Positions 11,886 to 27,882 of a DNA stretch of 64,000 bases are shown here, one piece after another (position 1 is the first letter of the stretch; the number at the start of each line of letters is the position of its first letter). This DNA is from Arctopsyche grandis (Eukaryota > Arthropoda > Insecta > Trichoptera > Hydropsychidae): the NCBI RefSeq assembly GCF_051622035.1, contig NC_135365.1:28458001-28522000 (forward strand). The letters are read 5' to 3'. Under the pieces are notes generated by a model. It searched no databases, was not told where the DNA came from, and saw only the letters and a list, made by a program, of their open reading frames with translations. The translations under genes were made by a program, and so were the position numbers.

Positions 11886-13330
11886 TGAACATATATTAGT
11901 GCTGACTATTCCCAATTTTCTAGCCTCTTCTTACTTCACTTTCGATTTTTTCATATTGGTTAGTTATCATAGTATTACATTATTCTAATGTTAATGTACA
12001 GAGCATAATAGGAAAAAGAGCTCAAAAACCTATTTAAAGACGGTATAGAACAGTATAGTCTTTCATACGATCAGTCCATTTATACAAGTTACAAGATTTC
12101 TACTTAGTTTCACTTCGTTCAAAAATAAGTAAACCCTTCCTAATTCATGTTCGGTCCTTAATTCAATCAAATATATGTAATTCCCCACAAATGTAGGATA
12201 TTTTAACTTAAATGAACAGATTATATGTAGTTATGGTCTTTAGATTCGAGCGCACCATAACTGCAAGTGTGGAAAATTGTGATAAATTACGTCAATTTAA
12301 AACCAAGGTATTCGCATACCGTTTGAATAACGTTTTGAGATCATTTCCACGCGCTTAGAATTCTAAAATGGAAAACACACACACACATATACTTGTATTC
12401 AAAAAAACTATGAATGTCACTTTAGATCTGTATAGTATAGTATATATAGTATAGGTGAGCCTGCTTTTTAGTATTTAGTACGTTTGTTTATGGAGCGTAT
12501 AGTATAGTATAATACAATACAAAACAAGGCAATGATCTTGTGTAATGAAAAAAAAAGTTTTTTTAGTGTAACACACTACGGGAATCCGTCTAGTCTCGCG
12601 CATAAATTAGTCCGGATTATCGACGTTTCGAAAAATGAACGTACAATGAAAAACCGGATACTGAAAATAAATCAACGATTCGAACTACGTGGTAGTAGCC
12701 TAAAACGTCAATAAACATAAATTAACCTAACACAAAAAACCATGCGTCGATGGATGCTATATATACATAAATATATATATTTTTTTATTAAAACTTACTT
12801 ATATTATATAATCGCAGTTTATTATTGCCGGACGTGTCTTAAAGGGTTCATTAGACAAGACTATATTAACTGATGTATATGTTTATTTGTATAAATAGGA
12901 AGTTGAGCCGGTCGAGATTAGGTCATAGTGATCTCACTTGTGTAGTGATAGTTGCGCATGAGCAAATCGTATTGCTTAATGATTCCGTTGCTATTAAAAA
13001 AAATTGCAAGGGTTATAATATAATAGTCATTATTGTATGTACAGTTTAAAATGACGTTTGAAAGTAATGGGACGATTTGTTGCGCAGCTTGTCGCGGCGG
13101 TTTGTCGCTCGTAGATGTGGTGGGTTGCTGTAGCGAATGGTTCGATGATTAACCCTTTGAGTGCTGGCGTCTTTTCTGTTGAAAGTCCACCACGCTGTAA
13201 TTTATTTTAAATCCAATAGAAAGCCGGTATAAAAATTGTAGCTAATCCAAACAAACCCTAGATAACTACACCGCCGAGGATTTCGAGTTTTGTAACGGTG
13301 TGTTTAGACTATCTAATATATATTGCAACA
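11886..13330. other. No gene recognised
   Basis: AT-rich. Contains runs of GTATAGTATA around 12430-12515. No coding evidence. Confidence 0.5.
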
Positions 13331-13822
13331 ATCTAATATATAATTTGGAAAGAGACTATGTATGTAACTTTCGTTCGTTGGTTCGTAGAAGACAAATTCG
13401 ATTTTTTTTTCGATTCATAGGCGCCGATTCGATTTTTTTCGATTCAAAGGATTTCAAGTCCCCGGGGGCAAAGCCCTAGGGACCCCTGGTGTCGCCGAGG
13501 GTGAAACCATAGGGGGCGCAGGCGCCGGATTCTGGTATACATATAATTTCGGAAGATACAGTATATATGCTGGTTTATTTGTTCGTGACAGTCAATTTAA
13601 TAAAAAAAAACATCAGTATATATAAAATACTAAGCCCGCTTTAAATGTCAAGGAATTTGACCCTTGAAGCCCTCAACATGAGGCCACCCCCCCCCCCCCC
13701 AACGAATACAGTCTAAGAGACTAAAAAAAAAAAATTCAAATAAAATGTTTACTATTAGATCAGTCATGTTAAAAGCGGTTTATATTACAAATACCGAGCG
13801 AAGCTGGTTAAAACCGCTAGTA
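13331..13822 (-). repeat. 'CCCGGCTTCGCTCGG' repeat, minus strand, GC-rich module and nested SINE piece
   Basis: From ATCTAATATATAATTTGGAA (3' end of the element) through CCCCGGGGGCAAAGCCCTAG, AGGGGGCGCAGGCGCCGGA and GACAGTCAATTTAATAAAAA to TTTATATTACAAATACCGAG and AAGCTGGTTAAAACCGCTAG. A foreign piece at 13630-13720 (GGCCACCCCCCCCCCCCCC region) matches the SINE body at 63.1-63.2 kb. Confidence 0.65.
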
Positions 13823-14888
13823 TAAAATAAGCAAAAACTAGTTCCATCTTCTTGATTGTTGTTAAAATGTAATGCTCACAATCTCAATGCCGAGCCACAA
13901 TCTAAAATACTCAACAACTAGGGATTTCCATCGGGATATTTTGCTATGGTTATAAATTCAGAAATTGCGATGTAAACCAGTCTTTATAAACATTGACAAT
14001 GCATTTTTTTTCAATTCTACTTGGAAAGGCTTAGCGGGTAGTGTTCTTGTTTACTTTGTACATGCTCAAAATACAACGCCTATCGGCGTTTTTCACACCT
14101 ATGACACGCTAAACTATGGCCTTCCAGATTTTATAGAAAAGTTTTGCGATGGGTCAATGATGATATTTGAATAAAATTAGAATATGATGACTAGTATAAA
14201 TTGAATGCAATTATAACTCTAATCATATTGTCGTACGTTCACTTTCCCACGATGTTACAAAAAATGCAATGTGCACTTTTTATCTTTGTTTTTTGTATCC
14301 GTCGGAACAATGAAATTCAACAATAACACATGTTCATTAAAATGTTAATTTTACACAATGAGCACATGTCGTTTTTGTATGTATGTATGTGTATATTTTC
14401 GCATAGGTTATGACCCTTATGTTGCGTTTCCTATTTGAAAATTCATAACAGGCGTTGTGTTTTGATTTTTTTTTTTCAATATTTATGTATACGCAGCCTT
14501 CGCTGATGATGCATTCCATGTTTGAAATTCAAAACCGATTTAACCACAATTCACCGGTTTTAACTGTACATCGGGGCCTGACAATGAATATATTTTTACT
14601 TTATTTTTTTTAACGCGCCGCCACTGTTCGAATTTTATTCGTTTAATTTTAATCGACGAAAATTGTTTTGAGATTGCATCAACGGCGAATTATTTGCATG
14701 GTACGAACCGCTTTTTTGTCTACATACAATTATTTAAAAACTCCGTTTTTTTTTTAAATAAGCTCTGTGATTATTCCCCACAAGAAAATTGCTCACTCGA
14801 AGATACCACACATAGAAAACTAATAAATAAAGCTCTTTTTGGGATAAAATTAGTACTTATCCGATTATTAATTATTTTTTTATTGTAT

Positions 14889-15001
14889 ACTAGTTGTTTT
14901 CCCCGGCTTTGCTCAGTATTTCTAATATAAACAGCTTAAACATGGCGAATCTACATAATAGTAAATATTCTTTTTATTATTTTTTTATTAAAATCCTTAC
15001 T
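14889..15001 (+). repeat. 'CCCGGCTTCGCTCGG' repeat, 3'-truncated
   Basis: ACTAGTTGTTTTCCCCGGCT, TTGCTCAGTATTTCTAATAT and AAACAGCTTAAACATGGCGA, then broken off where the MITE half at 15002 begins. Confidence 0.6.
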
Positions 15002-15109
15002 TGACAGTGATCGATAACGGTGTATCCCATTTAGATAGAATGTAGGAGACCCCCCACAGTGGTGAGCCGTGCACACGACGTGCCGTTCATCGCTGTGTGT
15101 TTTCGCCCT
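15002..15109. mobile_element. AGGGCGAAAACACAC-family MITE, one half
   Basis: Minus orientation: TTGACAGTGATCGATAACGG through GGAGACCCCCCACAGTGG and ACACGACGTGCCGTTCAT to GTGTGTTTTCGCCCTT. Only the half next to one terminus is present. Confidence 0.7.
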
Positions 15110-15337
15110 TACGCGCTAAAATCTAAGCTAGTGCTGCTAAATTTATACTATAGTATATCTACAGTTTTTAACTCGCGACCGCCAAATTTTTATATCTCAT
15201 GCTATACTAACTTTTTTGGATTTTGGAAAGACCCAAAGCCTAAAATATACGGGTTTCCATACAGAAACGTCCAAGCGACGCCAGGCACTTAGGGCTGTAC
15301 ACCCAAAATCTTAATTTTGTTACCGTTCCTTTCTTCG

Positions 15338-15404
15338 ATATATATATATTGAGTGAATGCGACAATATATATCAATTTATATATATATTGAGTGAATGCG
15401 ACAG
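15338..15404. repeat. Duplicated ~40-bp unit
   Basis: TATATATTGAGTGAATGCGA followed by CA occurs at ~15343 and again at ~15382, separated by ATATATATCAATT. Confidence 0.8.
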
Positions 15405-16594
15405 TTGCGCTTCGACCAGATAAAACGTATTTTAAATTGACAAAATCGAGGTTTCGTATTCTCCTATTTTCTCCTCCAAAACTGGACCAATTTTTAAAAA
15501 AATGTCATCATCGGTATGAGAAAGATACTTTCTGTGCATCTATCGGCGTATTTTTTTTTTAAATCGACCGTTAAATAAGCCCGCTGGACTCGTTCCGTGG
15601 GTGTAGAAAAGAGGCGATTTTATAGATGTTTGGCGGCTCCTAGCTCCTATAAAAAATAATTAATCAAAAAAATAAAACGATAGATGCACCCCAATGGTGG
15701 ATATCCATAGCATATTAAAAAATAATTTCTCTAGTGCCATAATTGAGGAAGGGAGAAGTATAGTACGTTTGTATGGACAAGGCGCTGGTGTCCAGCCCTC
15801 TTAAAATACATGCAAATGCTTTAAAAATTATCAAATTTACGGCACTGTACTTTGCAAAGCGATACGCTAATACTGATTTTTCGCCTATAATGAAGTTTTC
15901 TATTTATTTACATATATGTAGATTGTAGAAGAAATATAATAGATGAACTTCGGCAAACATACCATTTCAATAAGTTCCATTCTGTCATACAAATCGATAC
16001 ATAAACACCAGCATGTTTCTGGATTTTGGTTTCGATTTCAAGGTAGGCAAAGTATGCGCTTGTCATACATACATAAATATGCATACATACATATCATTGT
16101 TGTACATTTAATTATAATAATAAATAGTCAGGTACTGGAAATCGGGGCCGAAATGAGAAATTTCCGACGAAATTCAGTGCACCGTGACTGCGGCGAGAGT
16201 AAGAGCGAATAATTAAAAAATATTAATTACATTGTACGAAAATGAAAATCAACCAATGTGAGCGCGCGCTTTTTTGGGTCAAGGTGTGGATCATTCTTCA
16301 AATCTTCAATCGCAGTGTGCCAAATTGTATCATTTGGCACAATATTTGGCTTTTGTTGCGTACAGTAGTTGGCCACTCAGTCTGAAAATTAGCATTCGTG
16401 GGAACCTTGTGCGTCCACAATGGTGCAATCGTTCAATACTGATCGGTAGCAGTATAATTTCAGATACGGTTCCTTATCAAATTGGCTTGATAAGAGATGA
16501 GCTCTCATTTGCAAACTCTCTCAAGTCATTGTATCAGCATTTAAACCAGCCAAGCCAAGCGCTGACTGTTCTTATTCTGCGTTCATAATGACAA
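15404..16594. other. No gene recognised
   Basis: The frame at 16274-16588 has no recognisable motif and overlaps repeat-like sequence near the LINE 3' end. The rest is AT-rich with CATA runs. Confidence 0.45.
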
Positions 16595-16660
16595 TTTATT
16601 TAAGCTAGGACCATTGTGGCATTACAGGAATCCCTAATGCGCCACAATGGTCGAAAATTT
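16595..16660 (-). mobile_element. LINE 3' end only, hairpin plus tail
   Basis: On the minus strand GACCATTGTGGCGCATTAGG, then the complementary GCCACAATGGTC, then AGCTTAAATAAATTG. This is the terminal hairpin and tail of the CR1-like family with almost the whole element lost to 5' truncation. Confidence 0.65.
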
Positions 16661-17115
16661 AACAAAGGGAAAAAAGACACAAAAAATATGTACAATATAC
16701 TAGTGTTGTGCCCGTTGATTTGAATGGGTGGCTTCGGAAAGGAATTAAAATAAAGCTATATGTTATATGTATATAAATATAGTGTATATATATGTAATAG
16801 TAAAAAGTCGAGCGCAAATTAAACCCCCCCCCCTTTTCGCCTGCGTCGAAATTATGAATGAATGTGTGTGTCTTCGTGGATGTGTGTGACGCTGACTTCA
16901 CCCGTTCCAACTCGTTCAATATCAGGAGCACATGTCAGACGCTCCACCCCCCCCCCACTTCCCCGCTTTTCGGCATCTCCTCGTCACGATCGGTCGTCAC
17001 GCCACATCCCTACGCATAACGTATACTCCTGGTATTCTAAAATTTTTTTTTTTTGAAATCCCCATACTCGTCGATGCACTCGCACATACATACATCGGGT
17101 CCATTTTTATATATT

Positions 17116-17787
17116 ACTAGTGGTTTTACCCGACTTCGCTCGGTATTTGTAATATAAACCGCTTAAATATGACTAATCTAATAGTAAACATTTTATTAAA
17201 TTTATTTGAATAGTTTTATTTTATATAAATTTATTTGAATACTCATTTACATACCTCTTCTTACTTCGCCTTACGATTACTATTAAGGAAAAAATTTGCC
17301 TCTTATCCGATCGTTTTCATACTTTGCAATATTGCTCATTTTGGTCATCGATATAAGTAAAGGTGTCATCCGCCATTACGATGGTGAAAAAAATTTGTAA
17401 TAGACACGTTTGAAAATACTGCATCTTCCTTCACGGTGACGTCTGTCGTCCACACTATTCTCATCGTTTGTTCCCTTTTCGCCCCCCCCCCCCCTCTCTC
17501 GCTATGGCAGATTGGGCACTTTGCCATACTCATGATTAGAGGTAGGATAGTCACAGTGCTATATATTGTTCCATTGTTATAAATCATTTGTAAAAAAGGT
17601 TCGGCAAACCTTTAACAATGCATTTACAACCTTTGAAAAATACGCGGCACCTTCTGGGTCCGGTGACTACTCATGATTAGAGTTTACGGAGAGAATTGGT
17701 GATTTCTTAATTAGATTTTTTATTAAATTGACTGTCACGAACAAACAAACATTTATAGTAAGTCTCTTTCGAAATTATATATTAGAG
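17116..17787 (+). repeat. 'CCCGGCTTCGCTCGG' repeat, long copy with nested MITE
   Basis: Starts ACTAGTGGTTTTACCCGACT and ends AGTCTCTTTCGAAATTATAT. The interior has TTATTTGAATAGTTTTATTT, a 'CACTAG' element at ~17530-17680 and GACTGTCACGAACAAACAAA, the latter also at 2850 and 13590. Confidence 0.7.
17530..17680. repeat. 'CACTAG' repeat copy nested in another repeat
   Basis: AGAGGTAGGATAGTCACAGT, GTTCCATTGTTATAAATC, AAAGGTTCGGCAAACCTTTA and CTTCTGGGTCCGGTGACTA follow module 1 of the cluster at 1-2 kb. CATGATTAGAG is present on both sides (about 17530 and 17672), consistent with a target duplication. It sits inside the 17116-17787 repeat. Confidence 0.65.
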
Positions 17788-18492
17788 ATACCGTGTACGT
17801 TTTATTGCACAATCGCACATACGATTGGGGGATGATAAAAGTCTGTTACGACTTGTAATCATCCCTCAGCATTCAGACCGCGACCTAATTATCCGGTGGG
17901 AAAAGTCAGAGTCGGAGTCGGCACGACCACCAGGGATAAGCCTAGATGGCGTCAGATACTGAGGCTGCTTCAGAGGCTCTCTCGTCGAGGACAGAAGAGG
18001 CACATACATATGTATGTTATGTAGAGTGTAAGCAAGCATACAGATAGTATAGTATGATAGTGTGTGGTTTTGTGGTGTTGTGGCTCGCGCCGTTTAGCCC
18101 GCGGCCCTCGTGCCGGATCCCGACATTTTTTTATTCCCCGGCGGGACCGAACTGCGTTTTTTGGAACATCGTTTTGGGTGTAAACGACGGTTACTAGACG
18201 AGGCCAGGTAACCGACCGACCGACACGCCACACCACACTTTCAATGTATTCAAACATAGCGGGGGAAGTAAGTCGTGTCCGTTTCTTTCGTTTCAGTTTT
18301 AACCCCCCCAATACCCCCCCTAGATCGTCGAGATCCGCGCTATTGGTGTATTGCAGTCTCGATTCAAGGCTCGCTTGAGAGCTTGTTCCTCGTTTAGATC
18401 AATGAAAGAAACGACCGGTCGATTTAGTCGTGGCTTTTTAATTTGATTGCATATAAAATTTATATTTTACCATGGTACCAATACAGTTGCCC
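17788..18492. other. GC-richer stretch, no gene recognised
   Basis: Includes GTCAGAGTCGGAGTCGG (~17905; related words near 37490-37530), a GACC repeat (18208-18222) and C-runs. No start codon with a donor or domain was found, although base composition is unlike the flanks. Confidence 0.4.
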
Positions 18493-18996
18493 TGAGGGCC
18501 GGGCCGCACCGTGCAACTTTGTCGGCCGACTAGTTGCGCGACTCGAAAAAATGTATGGAAATGTGTGCGACAAACAAGTTGACGGGTGTAGCATGTCCCA
18601 TCTGGTTACCTGACAACTCGTTCACAGATTTTCCGTAAACCGATGATGCACTCCAGGCATTACGTGTACGGCCATCTCTTTCTCACCCCGTCTGTTCACC
18701 AAGATCTTGTTTACTATGCCATTACGTATGCAGCCATCTCTTTCACAGGCCGTCTGTTATCGGTGAACAGACGCTCTGTGAAAGAGATGGCGGCATACGT
18801 AATGGCAGAGTAAACGAGATCATGGTGAACAGACGGGGTGAGAAAGAGATGGCCGTATACGTAATGCCTGGAGCGCATCCTCGGTTTACGAAAAATCTGT
18901 GAACGAGTTGTCGTGTCACCGTACCATCTACCTGCATGCATTGGTCTGGTCGCCCTCAACCAAGTCGCTCGCAAGTCGCACGGTGCGGCCTGGCCT
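18493..18996. mobile_element. ~500-bp fold-back (palindromic) element
   Basis: The outer ends GGCCGGGCCGCACCGTGC and, reversed, GGCCAGGCCGCACCGTGC pair. Inner arms pair over a long distance: ACAACTCGTTCACAGATTTT (18614) with its complement near 18900; GGCATTACGTGTACGGCCAT (~18656) with the ~18850-18870 region; CTTTCTCACCCCGTCTGTTCACC with 18818-18845; CCATCTCTTTCACAG with CTGTGAAAGAGATGG around a short centre near 18757. Inner arms are ~150 bp. No coding frame is meaningful. Confidence 0.85.
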
Positions 18997-19001
18997 TTGT
19001 G

Positions 19002-19577
19002 TAGGGCTGCCAAGCGTCCCGGTTTCACGCCTCTGATCCCGGCGTCCCGAAGGGACCTTTCGGGACAGCTATATGTCCCGGTTTTTGATAGCTGCTTGTT
19101 GACCTTTTATTGTTCAGAAATACTGATCCCCCGCAGTTATGAAAATGCAAAAAAATGTGTGAATCTCAATCTCTCGTGGATCCACATCTATCGTTAAAAG
19201 CGAGATTGAAACAATGAAGGTTTTTCTCAATCTTATTTGGCAATATATAATTAATTTCATCTAATATTAAAATAATAATAACTAAATAAACTGGGGAAAA
19301 AAGAAAGGAAATACTAGTTTATAGAAGGAAGGATCTTAAATGTAATTTGTTAAGCTTACGTCTTTTACAAGATATGTTTTATATCATTGTAATATGTGTG
19401 CCTATGTACCTTCTTTAATTCTTGTTTTATTTTATATTTATTTCATAAGACTAAATGGCCAGAGCGCCCAAATCTTTTGGGCGCTTGAAGTGTAAAAAAG
19501 ATTCATACAAGCAAATGAATAAATACGATTACAATTTAAATGTCCCGGTTTGGATATCAATAAATCTGGCAGCCCTA
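19002..19577. mobile_element. DNA transposon-like element with TAGGGCTGCCA ends
   Basis: TAGGGCTGCCA at 19002 and TGGCAGCCCTA at 19567-19577 are perfect 11-bp inverted repeats, and both sides continue with a CCCGGTTT-like word. Flanks CCTTTGTG and CCTAATTA do not match. A degraded relative may lie at 50905-50990 (GGACATATCCCGGTTTATAA). Hat-like by its ends; no transposase seen. Confidence 0.65.
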
Positions 19578-19830
19578 CCTAATTAACACATGTGGTTCTA
19601 GACTTGTACATTTATAAATTTGAAATTACATATTTAAATAGTGGTGACAAATATATGGTAGGTAGAGTTTACCAACTTGATAAGGAACCGTTTCTACAGT
19701 GGAATCATATAAATTGGCGAACTGTGATAGGAAACGATCGAATTCACAAATATCCAAGTAGGGATTGCAATATCGGCTTACCGGTAAATTGAAATTAAAA
19801 AAAATTACCGGCAATTGCCGGAAACTGTTG

Positions 19831-20076
19831 ATCGGTAACGGTGTATCCCATATTCGTTTTCGATCACTGTCAAGCAAGGATACAATTTTACCGAAAATGG
19901 TCCAAAGGGTCGTTTTGGTATAGATCACTGTCAAGCAAGGATAAATACAACCATACAATTTCAACGACATAGGTCGAAAGTGTCGTTTTGAACGGACGTG
20001 TTCCACATTTTTTCTATGTTTAAAACTATCTAAAAAAAACCACGTGCCACATTCACCGCTGTGTGATTTCGCTCCT
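19831..20076. mobile_element. AGGGCGAAAACACAC-family MITE, rearranged copy
   Basis: Contains GGTAACGGTGTATCCCATA, two copies of GATCACTGTCAAGCAAGGAT (19861 and ~19924), GGTCCAAAGGGTCGTTTTGG, and the terminal-type CTGTGTGATTTCGCTCCTT. The duplicated core suggests internal rearrangement. Lies ~95 bases before the first visible HECW exon. Confidence 0.6.
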
Positions 20077-20170
20077 TACTCATAGGCTTTTAAGGAGTCA
20101 TTTATGATCGATCTGATGTTAGTAGCATGTTTAAATGTTTGCTTTAATTTGGTTTTTGTGATTGTTTCAG

Positions 20171-24638
<4,468 letters not shown>

Positions 24639-24996
24639 CCCAACCAACAAGAGTGCGCTTTGTTGTGAATCTGAGAAGAGTTTGCATAGTGATCGTAGTT
24701 TCTAAAGATATATGACATTTATTGTGAATTTTAGTGCACATCTAGTCAATATTGTTTAAGTATCAATTATATATTATATATATATCTACATAAATGTGAT
24801 GTATAAGGCCTTTATAACCTGACCGTATGCTTGTGTTTAGTTTGTGCGTACCATTCCATCTATATAATACATGACAACGTACTATATATATACATATGTA
24901 TGTTTATTTCTGATTCTATTGTTTATTTTGTAATAAGTGTTAATTTGCTTTTTAATTTATTAAATTTTTTTAAATAAAATTATCGCATTTTCATTT
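24639..24996 (+). other. HECW 3' UTR with poly(A) signal
   Basis: AT-rich sequence follows the HECW stop codon. A canonical AATAAA lies at 24973-24978, about 335 bases after the stop, followed by a T-rich stretch. This is the most likely cleavage and polyadenylation site. The exact 3' end is inferred. Confidence 0.6.
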
Positions 24997-25379
24997 GTTT
25001 ATCCAGTATTTATAATATAATTACAATACAGGCCACCAATTCAGATAAGTATTATACAAAGATTAAATATATAATTGAACCCAGTTCAAAAGATCCATTC
25101 ATCGACCTTGTGATAAGGATGTTTTGATTTTATGCAATCGATGATGAGTATAAATTATTCATTATAATAGAAAGTATTGTTGCAAAAGAATCGATTGTTG
25201 AAATAATGGTCAGTTTATACCGTTGAAATGTCTATAATTTTACAAAGGAACTTGGGTAATGTTAATTTCTATATTTATTCTAGAATCAATTCAGTCCAAA
25301 AATATATATTTCAATTTAGTCGGCCATTTTGAATAAAATTTCAATAAATTGAAAAGGAAACAAAAACTGGATGCACTAT

Positions 25380-25523
25380 ACTAGTGTTTTTACCCGGCTT
25401 CGCTCAGTATTTGTAATATAAACCGCCTGAATACGGCCATTTTATTAAATTTATTTGAATATTCATCTGTTTTTCTACAAACCAACAATAGTAGTCTCTT
25501 TCGAAATTATATGTATATTAGAT
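25380..25523 (+). repeat. 'CCCGGCTTCGCTCGG' repeat, compact copy
   Basis: Starts CTAGTGTTTTTACCCGGCTT, then CGCTCAGTATTTGTAATATA, AACCGCCTGA, TTTATTAAATTTATTTGAAT, and ends AGTCTCTTTCGAAATTATAT with TATTAGAT. At ~144 bp it shows both ends and so defines the element. It has no inverted ends. Class unknown. Confidence 0.7.
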
Positions 25524-26577
25524 TTTTCATATAAAAATAAATAAAATGCTAATCGAAGCATAGAAATTAATATATATATTATATACTTCTCATAGTGCGG
25601 TATATCAGTTCTGTAAGAAAACAAAAATAAATAAAAAATATAAGAAATCATATTCTATATGCTAATTTTTTAGACTATTATTTCATTTTGTTTTCTTTTC
25701 TTATTAATTTTATGTATGTAAATAGAGAATCATTCAGTTTTATTTTAATTTATAATTTAACAGAATTGATATTTTTATTATTAAAATATTTTAATGAAAA
25801 TTTATTTAAAAAAAAAATTAATCATTTTGTAAATCCATGAAAAGAATTGCCTCAAGATTTTTGCAGTCGGTCATTATTTTTGTGATAAATATAAATTGAC
25901 CCCATTTAATTTACTCATATTTTAAACCAAGTACTAAATTAAGAAACTCCATCTGAAACAAATCTGACTTGGGACTTGTCTAATAATATTACTTCCAATC
26001 TTTACCAACTGTTAATCAAATTACCAGAAAACAACAGGAAACCACCGGTGAGATAGTCAAAAATGCCAGAACACGAGGACAGATAGTAGTAAAAACAAGA
26101 CTAAACTTTCGAAACAGATAATGCAGTACTACTTCTACGGCAGATATTATGTAACAGAACAGTTACTATTGATAGGCAAGACACAATGTCCTTGGAAGCA
26201 AATTCTGCTATGCAACTGCGTAAAAATACAGGTTAGACACATCTAACAGGCCAGAAAAGTTTCAACACAAAAGTACAATTAACAATTTTAAACGAATGTA
26301 ATTCGAATCGTAGACAAAGCATTGTTGAAAGCTTCAAAACAAAGTAACCATCGAAGATATTGCAAACAGATGACATGAATCTGCGGTTTTTTTTTCGATA
26401 CATACTTTCTAAATTTATAAATCCTTCACCTGGTTTAAAAATATCAAATGTCGCTCCAGATCCAAACGGCGTACTTAAAAAAATCTCCATAGATCGGACC
26501 CATCTCTCGGTGTAGACGTTATTACAAGCTGTGGTGCATCGAAAATAGATCAGGACAAAAACAGATCAATAGAACAC

Positions 26578-26676
26578 ATGCAGATGAACGAGGCAGGCGG
26601 AGGCGTGTTTCCATACAAAACCAGCGCAACCGGAGCCTCTGCGGCGAATCTGAAAGATGTCAAAGAGGAACGAAAG
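26578..26676 (+). CDS. Candidate coding exon, unidentified
   Basis: ATG at 26578 opens 33 codons (MQMNEAGGGVFPYKTSAT, then GASAANLKDVKEERK) that end exactly at a donor GTACGA (26677) in phase 0. Codon use and GC content differ from the AT-rich surroundings. The frame is also open upstream to ~26478. I do not recognise the protein. If real, the gene starts between the HECW 3' end and the vig 3' UTR, and its next exon lies beyond the window or across the vig gene. Confidence 0.4.
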
Positions 26677-26769
26677 GTACGATTGCATCGGGGGAAGTGA
26701 AAAGTCGGTGATAGAGAGAGAGAGAGAGAAGAAGACGGGGACAAATAGAAATAAAGAGATAAATGTTTC

Positions 26770-27602
26770 AGCAAGTTTATTTAAAAACTATCATATATAC
26801 AGACTTCATCTTTATAAGACTTTCATCGTAAAATAAAGGATGACAAAACGCGTGTCGATCGGGTCGACAACGGGGTGGCAGCCTTCGTCGCCGTACCGGT
26901 TCAGTTGTTCATATATAAAAAAAATACATACAAATTGTGAGAAAATAAAAACTAAAAACGATTATTAAGTGAAGCGAATGAAATCCAAAACAAAAATGTC
27001 AAAACCGTAAACGCTATTAATCCTAAACGATGTACGTCCGCGATGTTACAATTCGACGATCGATAATATAATAATACAGAACGCTACCTAATCTTCCTAG
27101 GCAAATATTCAAAAAAATTTATATATATTTGATAATATATTTTCAAGTACAAAAAAGGTTTTTTTAAGTATAATACTATTTACACTAGTTTTTTTTGTTT
27201 GTTTTGTTTGTTTGTAGTGTTAGCGAGTGACGAGACGTAGGAGCGGGACCGAAACCTATCAAAAGTGGGTTCCAATTTGATTCTCTTTGTACTCTTCGAT
27301 GATGAGTCGGGATTGCGATCGAAGAAACAACGCATATATATAACAAAAAATGAACGTTTCATTTTAAAATATGTATAAAAAATGTCAACAACAATTTCAA
27401 AAGCACACATGTGAATGTGTTTTCTTTATTATTAAATAGATATTTGTGTATATATATATCGTCATATATATATATATATATCGGCGGAGCACGTCGTCGA
27501 TTCTACGCTAGCTATAAGAACGGACGAGCCGCCTCGCAGAACGCTCCTCGTGTTGTGATTTACGTATTTTAACAGAATTCATTCGTTATGCAATATATAA
27601 AC

Positions 27603-27637
<35 letters not shown>

Positions 27638-27882
27638 TTATTCGGAACGTCAGCGTAGGAACGGAGTCGATCCGCGAGATCGGCGCGTTCGGAACACCGA
27701 CACTCGGCTCGAGACAAGTTTGCTTTTTTCTTTATTATTATTACATACATACATACATACATACATATAGTAGATATATATATATATATAAAAACTTAAA
27801 TAAAAATGGTGAATGAGTTATTTGAGTTTTGTTTTTATGATCGAGTGAGAGGGGGGGGGAGGTCCGGGGCGTGTTGTTGTTA
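26770..27882 (-). other. Probable 3' UTR of the vig/SERBP1 gene
   Basis: Region downstream of the vig stop codon on the minus strand. AATAAA signals (TTTATT on the + strand) occur at 27731-27736, 27425-27430 and 26776-26781, so alternative 3' ends from ~150 to ~1100 bases are possible. It contains (TA)n near 27465-27480 and 27606-27632, a CATA run at 27745-27768 and a short GC-rich block at 27480-27540. The furthest limit is inferred. Confidence 0.45.

Noticed and set aside
16274-16588. 104-codon frame
   Set aside because: No motif, no splice context, and next to a LINE end and SINE-like words.
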